Below are positions 59,696 through 64,000 of a stretch of 64,000 bases of DNA, in pieces; the stretch's first letter is position 1, and each line of letters starts with the position of its first letter. Below the pieces are notes generated by a model. It was given only the letters and a program-made list of their open reading frames with translations, made no database searches and was not told the DNA's origin. The DNA comes from Chryseobacterium taichungense (lineage in GTDB: Bacteria > Bacteroidota > Bacteroidia > Flavobacteriales > Weeksellaceae), in contig NZ_FOBV01000004.1 of the NCBI RefSeq assembly GCF_900109935.1, positions 186,001-250,000 of the forward strand, written 5' to 3'. The translations under genes were made by a program, and so were the position numbers.

Positions 59696-61630
59696 ATGAT
59701 AAAGAGGTTTTTTATTCTGTCCAGTTTATGTATGGTTTTGGGGGTGTCTGCTCAGAAATCGCACACCGTTGTAAAAGGCGATACTCCTTATAATATTGCA
59801 AAAAAATACGGACTTTCCGTAGATGAATTGCTGAAACTCAATCCATCTGTAAAAGACGGGAAGCTTGCAATCGGTGATGTTTTAACTGTTAAAAATGATA
59901 AAGCAGCATCTTCATCAAAAGCAAATGTTGCAACAAAACCTGCCGGCAATGCTCAGTTGGGTAAAATTGTTCTTCAGCCAAAACAGACCATTTACGGAAT
60001 TACAAAACAATACAGAATTTCAGAAACTGATCTCAGAAAACTGAATCCTGAGCTGGATTCCCATATGAAGATCGGTGATGAGGTTACTTTACCTCTTGAA
60101 AGTATTAAAAAATATGGTGAAAGTCAGCAGGCAGTTGCGCCAACTGTAAAACCTGTGGAAAAGGTAGTTGAATCGCCGACAGGAACAGTTGCTGAAGGCG
60201 AATATATCATTCAGCAGAAAGATAATTATTACAGAATTTCAAAGCAATTCAATATCAGTAAGGAAGAGCTTTTTGCGTTAAATCCTGGTTTGGAAGAAAA
60301 AGGGTTAAAACCTGGAGAGAAAATTTTAGTTAAGAAATTAAATGCCGGAAACGATTCCGGAGCTGCAGTTTTTGAGGAAACGCCTAATTCCAAAACGAAA
60401 GTGGATTCCGGGAATGAAAGATCATCAGCAAATACAACTTCTACCGCTGCCGACGACTATGTTACTTATACTGTTCAGCAGGGAGATACTGTGTTTTCCA
60501 TTGTCAATAAATTTGGAATTTCTATTGATGAATTAATTGCGCTTAACCCTGAATTATCCAGGGGATTAAAAGCAGGAATGGTTCTTAAGATTAAAAAATT
60601 GGATCCCGCTTATGTAAAGAAAAACGGAGATGCATTAAGTGTTGTGATGATGCTTCCTTTCGGCTACAGTACAGGTGAAACACAGTACAGAACAATGGCG
60701 TTGGATTTTCTTACAGGAGCCAAGCTTGCTATTGAAAGAAACGCTAGAAATGGACAGAAGCTTGATGTAAAGATTGTAGATTCTGGAAATGAAGCCTCTT
60801 TCCGAAATTCATTAACACAAATCAATCCTGACAATACAGATTTAATCATTGGCCCGTTCTTTAAATCGAACGTTGTTGATGTACTTGACTTTACAAAAAA
60901 TCAGAAAATTCCGATTGTTGCTCCTTTTGCCAACTCTCCGGAATTATACAACTACAGCAACCTTATTATCGTTGAAACAAACGACCAGACCTATGCTGAT
61001 AAAATTGTAGAAGAAGTAAAAGCAACATATTCCGATCAGAAAATATACATTGTTGCGGATGCTAAAAAAGAAAATGCAAACTACATCAAGGCAGGTCTTG
61101 AGAAAATATTGAAAAATCCGAACATTACGATTGTAAATTCAGCAGCAGATGTTCAGCTGGATCAGAATATGATGACCGGCCAATCAGCTCCTGTAATTGC
61201 CATTCTTGCAAGTGATAACGACGCTGTTGGTGAAGCTTTTGCTAATAGAATCATTGCTTTGGCTAAAGAAGTTCAGGGGGTAAAAGCATTCAGTATGCAT
61301 TATGTTCCGGCTTTCGAAAAGAAGGTGGATGATTTAGTCTTGGCAAACTTGGTTTATCTCATGGACAGAACAATCAATACAGAAGGAAGTTTTGAAAAAG
61401 AAATTCTTGCCGCTTATAAGAGTAAATACTGCAAAACGCCTCCACGATACGCAATCATAGGTTTTGATGTGGTTAATGATATGTTGACCAGAGAGAACAA
61501 AAAAGGTGAGATTTTTAAACAAATGAATAAAGTTCAGACTCAGTTGGCTACCAAATTTGAGTTTGTAAAATCTAAAGCAAACGGTGCCTACGTAAATACA
61601 GGTTATCGTGTCATCAGGTTGGTCCCATAA
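59696..61630 (+). CDS. Secreted protein with four LysM domains fused to a periplasmic-binding-protein-like domain
   Basis: A 644-residue exported protein (signal peptide ending near GVSAQ, 20). Four LysM repeats bind peptidoglycan: 22-66 (HTVVKGDTPYNIAKKYGLSV), 90-133, 169-213 and 256-300 (YTVQQGDTVFSIVNKFGISI). The rest (about 314-644) resembles a type I periplasmic ligand-binding fold (VVMMLPFGYSTGETQYRTMA, LIIGPFFKSNVVDVLDFTKN). This arrangement is common in Flavobacteriia, as I recall; it may scaffold or sense wall fragments. It has its own promoter and precedes fabD by 70 nt. Confidence 0.88.
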   Translation: MIKRFFILSSLCMVLGVSAQKSHTVVKGDTPYNIAKKYGLSVDELLKLNPSVKDGKLAIGDVLTVKNDKAASSSKANVATKPAGNAQLGKIVLQPKQTIYGITKQYRISETDLRKLNPELDSHMKIGDEVTLPLESIKKYGESQQAVAPTVKPVEKVVESPTGTVAEGEYIIQQKDNYYRISKQFNISKEELFALNPGLEEKGLKPGEKILVKKLNAGNDSGAAVFEETPNSKTKVDSGNERSSANTTSTAADDYVTYTVQQGDTVFSIVNKFGISIDELIALNPELSRGLKAGMVLKIKKLDPAYVKKNGDALSVVMMLPFGYSTGETQYRTMALDFLTGAKLAIERNARNGQKLDVKIVDSGNEASFRNSLTQINPDNTDLIIGPFFKSNVVDVLDFTKNQKIPIVAPFANSPELYNYSNLIIVETNDQTYADKIVEEVKATYSDQKIYIVADAKKENANYIKAGLEKILKNPNITIVNSAADVQLDQNMMTGQSAPVIAILASDNDAVGEAFANRIIALAKEVQGVKAFSMHYVPAFEKKVDDLVLANLVYLMDRTINTEGSFEKEILAAYKSKYCKTPPRYAIIGFDVVNDMLTRENKKGEIFKQMNKVQTQLATKFEFVKSKANGAYVNTGYRVIRLVP

Positions 61631-61671
61631 ACCACCGGGTGATTTCTAAAGAATATTATTAACATTATATT

Positions 61672-61679
61672 TATATTTG
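61672..61679 (+). promoter_or_regulatory. -7 element upstream of fabD
   Basis: TATATTTG ends 21 nt before the fabD ATG; the -33 is not recognisable. Confidence 0.5.
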
Positions 61680-61700
61680 CAAAATATTTTAAATTAATAG

Positions 61701-62576
61701 ATGAAAGCACTTGTGTTTCCCGGGCAGGGTTCTCAGTTCGTAGGAATGGGAAAAGAATTGTATGATTCTAGAAAAGACATCAAAGATCTGATGGAATCTG
61801 CCAACGAAATTTTAGGATTCGATATTCTTTCTGTGATGTTCAACGGAACGGATGATGATCTTAAAAAGACTGAAGTTACCCAACCTTCAATTTTTATACA
61901 CTCTGTTGCTGCATTGAAAGCAGTAAACGGTCTTGGCGCAGAAATGGTCGCAGGACACTCTCTGGGAGAGTTTTCAGCACTGGTTGCCAATGGGGTTCTG
62001 TCTTTTGATGACGGACTGAAGTTGGTTTCTGAAAGGGCAAAAGCCATGCAGGCAGCTTGTGACGCCAATCCAAGCTCTATGGCAGCAATTTTAGGATTAG
62101 ATGATGCTAAAGTTGAAGAAATCTGTTCCCAGATCAGCGGAATCGTAGTTCCTGCTAATTACAATTGTCCAGGTCAGCTGGTAATCTCCGGCGAAACAGC
62201 AGCAGTTGAAGAAGCATGTGTGAAATTAAAAGAGGCAGGAGCAAAAAGAGCTCTATTGTTACCGGTAAATGGTGCATTTCACTCTCCTTTGATGCAACCG
62301 GCACAGGAACGACTTGCAGCAGCAATCGAACAAACGAAATTCAGAAAAGCGACCATTCCGGTATATCAGAATATTACGACAACCGCAGTTTCTGATCCTG
62401 ATGAGATCAAGAAAAATTTGATTGCACAGCTTACAGGTCCTGTAAAATGGACACAGTCTGTACAGAATATGATTAAAGACGGCGCAACGAATTTCGTAGA
62501 AGTTGGGCCAGGAAAAACATTACAGGGATTGATCAAGAAAATTGATGGTTCTGTTGACGTTGCTTCCGCAATCTAA
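61701..62576 (+). CDS. fabD: Malonyl-CoA:ACP transacylase
   Basis: A 291-residue enzyme that loads malonate onto acyl carrier protein to start each round of fatty-acid elongation. The nucleophile motif is GHSLGE (Ser87), the catalytic His is His194 (NGAFHSPLM), and the arginine that binds the malonyl carboxylate is Arg112 (SERAKAM). The start VFPGQGSQFVGMG is typical. It is followed after 14 nt by a GYDIA kinase gene. Confidence 0.96.
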   Translation: MKALVFPGQGSQFVGMGKELYDSRKDIKDLMESANEILGFDILSVMFNGTDDDLKKTEVTQPSIFIHSVAALKAVNGLGAEMVAGHSLGEFSALVANGVLSFDDGLKLVSERAKAMQAACDANPSSMAAILGLDDAKVEEICSQISGIVVPANYNCPGQLVISGETAAVEEACVKLKEAGAKRALLLPVNGAFHSPLMQPAQERLAAAIEQTKFRKATIPVYQNITTTAVSDPDEIKKNLIAQLTGPVKWTQSVQNMIKDGATNFVEVGPGKTLQGLIKKIDGSVDVASAI

Positions 62577-62590
62577 AAATCAATTAAATC

Positions 62591-63496
62591 ATGGGCGAGA
62601 TATTTTCACCGGGAAAGCTGATGCTTACTTCAGAATATTTCGCAATAGATGGAGCTCTTGTCCTGGCTGTACCTACAAAGCTGGGACAAGAGTTTTCTTT
62701 TAAAGAAACAAATGATGGGAAATCCCTGATCTTCTGGGAAGCCTATCATCAGAATACCTTATGGTTAAAAGCTGTCATTGACTATCAGAACTGGCAGATT
62801 CTGGAAACCAATATTCCTACAAGTGCTGAGTTTATTTTAAAAACATTAAAAAACGTTCAGTCACTTTCAAATACTAAATTCAAAAGCAATTTTACGTATC
62901 ATTTTACGACCAATCTTCAGTTTCCGGCAGATTATGGCTTGGGAAGCAGTTCTACTCTAATGAACAACCTGGCAGAGTGGGCAGTGATTGATCCTTTTTA
63001 TTTAAATACGATAAGTCTTGGCGGGAGCGGTTATGATATCGCCGTAGCAAAAGAGAAATCGGCGATCCTTTATCAGAGCAAACCGGAAATAAAATATGAA
63101 AAGGTAAATTTCAGTCCGTCCTTTAAAAATGAACTGATTTTTATTCATCTCAATCAGAAGCAGGACAGCCGTGAAGGAATCAACTTTTATCGGTCAAAAA
63201 ATAAGTCTCAAAAACTGGTTGATGAATTTTCGGATCTTACAAGAAAAATTTTGTTATGCAACGAATTGGAAGATTTTTCTGATTTATTATTGATTCATGA
63301 GCAAAAAATATCAGATTTCCTTGAAATTCCCACAGTTAAGGAGCGTTTTTTCGCCGATTGTCCTGTTTTTATTAAAAGTCTGGGGGCATGGGGTGGAGAT
63401 TTTGTCATGAGCTCAAAATTTGATGGCTTTAAGGACTATTTTTGGGGAAAAGATTTTAACACAATTTTTGAATGGTCAGATTTAATAGACTTATAG
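62591..63496 (+). CDS. GYDIA family GHMP kinase
   Basis: A 301-residue small-molecule kinase. The GHMP phosphate loop is GLGSSST (116-122), and the name-giving GYDIA is at 147-151 (LGGSGYDIAVAK). The start GEIFSPGKLMLTSEYFAIDG is also diagnostic, as in mevalonate-pathway kinases. The third motif is near LGAWGGDFVM. Members may phosphorylate a mevalonate-type intermediate for isoprenoids; the substrate is not established here. It shares a transcript direction and a short gap with fabD. Confidence 0.88.
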   Translation: MGEIFSPGKLMLTSEYFAIDGALVLAVPTKLGQEFSFKETNDGKSLIFWEAYHQNTLWLKAVIDYQNWQILETNIPTSAEFILKTLKNVQSLSNTKFKSNFTYHFTTNLQFPADYGLGSSSTLMNNLAEWAVIDPFYLNTISLGGSGYDIAVAKEKSAILYQSKPEIKYEKVNFSPSFKNELIFIHLNQKQDSREGINFYRSKNKSQKLVDEFSDLTRKILLCNELEDFSDLLLIHEQKISDFLEIPTVKERFFADCPVFIKSLGAWGGDFVMSSKFDGFKDYFWGKDFNTIFEWSDLIDL

Positions 63497-63623
63497 TCAA
63501 TAGATTATAAAGTTTCATTTTTATTTGCCATTTTGACTTATATCATTATATTTAAACCACTTTTAACAATTAATTAATATTAATTTTGTTAGACCCAAAA
63601 AAGAAATAGAAAATATAAGTAAA

Positions 63624-64000
63624 ATGAAAAACGCTAAAATCATCCAGGATTTAGAAAAATTAGGGATTAAAGGAAACTATGAAGTCGTTTACAATCCTTC
63701 TTATGAGGAGCTGTATCAGGCTGAAGTTTCTCCTGAGAATCAGGGCTTTGAAAAAGCTGAGCTTACGGAATCTGGTGCAGTATCAGTAAAAACAGGAATT
63801 TTCACAGGTCGTTCACCTAAAGACAGATATATTGTTCAGGATGATGTTACGAGAGATACAATTTTCTGGGACGGTAAAGTAAATCTTTCTACAACACCTG
63901 AAATTTTCCAATCTTGTAAGGAAATAGTACTGAATCAACTTTCAACATCAAAGAAAATCTACGTAGTAGATGCTTTTTGCGGAACAAATGCTGACACCAG
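63624..64000 (+). CDS. pckA: Phosphoenolpyruvate carboxykinase (ATP) (partial; C-terminus outside the window)
   Basis: The first 125 codons of PEP carboxykinase, which makes PEP from oxaloacetate and ATP in gluconeogenesis. VKTGIFTGRSPKDRYIVQDD holds the substrate-binding arginine of the ATP-type enzyme, and KIYVVDAFCGTNADT follows. ATG 63624 is preceded by a -7 TAATTTTG at 63581-63588. The catalytic P-loop lies beyond the window. Confidence 0.95.
   Translation, partial: MKNAKIIQDLEKLGIKGNYEVVYNPSYEELYQAEVSPENQGFEKAELTESGAVSVKTGIFTGRSPKDRYIVQDDVTRDTIFWDGKVNLSTTPEIFQSCKEIVLNQLSTSKKIYVVDAFCGTNADT

Overview
The window reads as chromosome of a low-GC member of the Bacteroidota, class Flavobacteriia, most like Chryseobacterium or a close relative in the Weeksellaceae (genus is inference). 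The signs are: Bacteroidota-type promoters (TTG or TTTG, about 19 nt, TAnnTTTG) before many genes, a SusC/SusD pair, a type IX secretion sorting tail, GLPGLI, MbnP and GYDIA-kinase families, bacillithiol synthesis (BshC), and frequent TTG starts. No insertion sequence, prophage or CRISPR array was seen.

Layout. 1-5551: the S10/spc ribosomal block on the minus strand (rplC to rplX) with its own promoter. 5730-11059: five non-ribosomal genes, most of them secreted or membrane proteins, that separate this block from the str block (rpsL-rpsG-fusA-rpsJ, 11177-14591), which ends in its own terminator. 14841-31366: mixed housekeeping and envelope genes (dps, pncB, rmuC, an rRNA/tRNA methyltransferase, trhO with a folate cyclo-ligase, htrA, ridA, lptD, an amidase). 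31401-32691: three tRNA-Glu genes, two of them behind rpsT. 32780-34434: an AraC regulator and a siderophore-interacting-type flavoprotein. 34570-40953: a cobalamin-riboswitch operon of btuB, a BtuG-like propeller lipoprotein, a surface lipoprotein and a T9SS-secreted propeller protein.

40999-50127 is a metal and redox island. It holds an MbnP / di-haem peroxidase / outer-membrane protein operon, an exported superoxide dismutase, a SCO protein, a YHS lipoprotein, a ZntA-type ATPase and a Fur-family regulator with a perfect 7-1-7 palindrome between the last two. Two paralogous small proteins of unknown function, each with Cys36, Cys46 and Cys50 in a CxGKCY motif, sit in this island. Its non-coding parts are dense in structured repeats. 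The most striking are two copies of a four-unit array of 41-42 bp hairpins (46822-47037 and 47361-47579) whose arm bases change together between the copies.

50290-64000: aroQ, a 630-bp spacer with a MITE-like inverted repeat, the susCD-type pair, a porin, bshC, a LysM/periplasmic-binding fusion, fabD, a GYDIA kinase and the start of pckA.

Best candidates for something undescribed: the covarying hairpin arrays, the CxGKCY protein pair in its copper/zinc setting, the MbnP-MbnH-like pair with a Cys-motif outer-membrane protein, the structured element at 43915-44050, and a 46-codon gene translationally coupled to a lipoprotein inside the split ribosomal operon.
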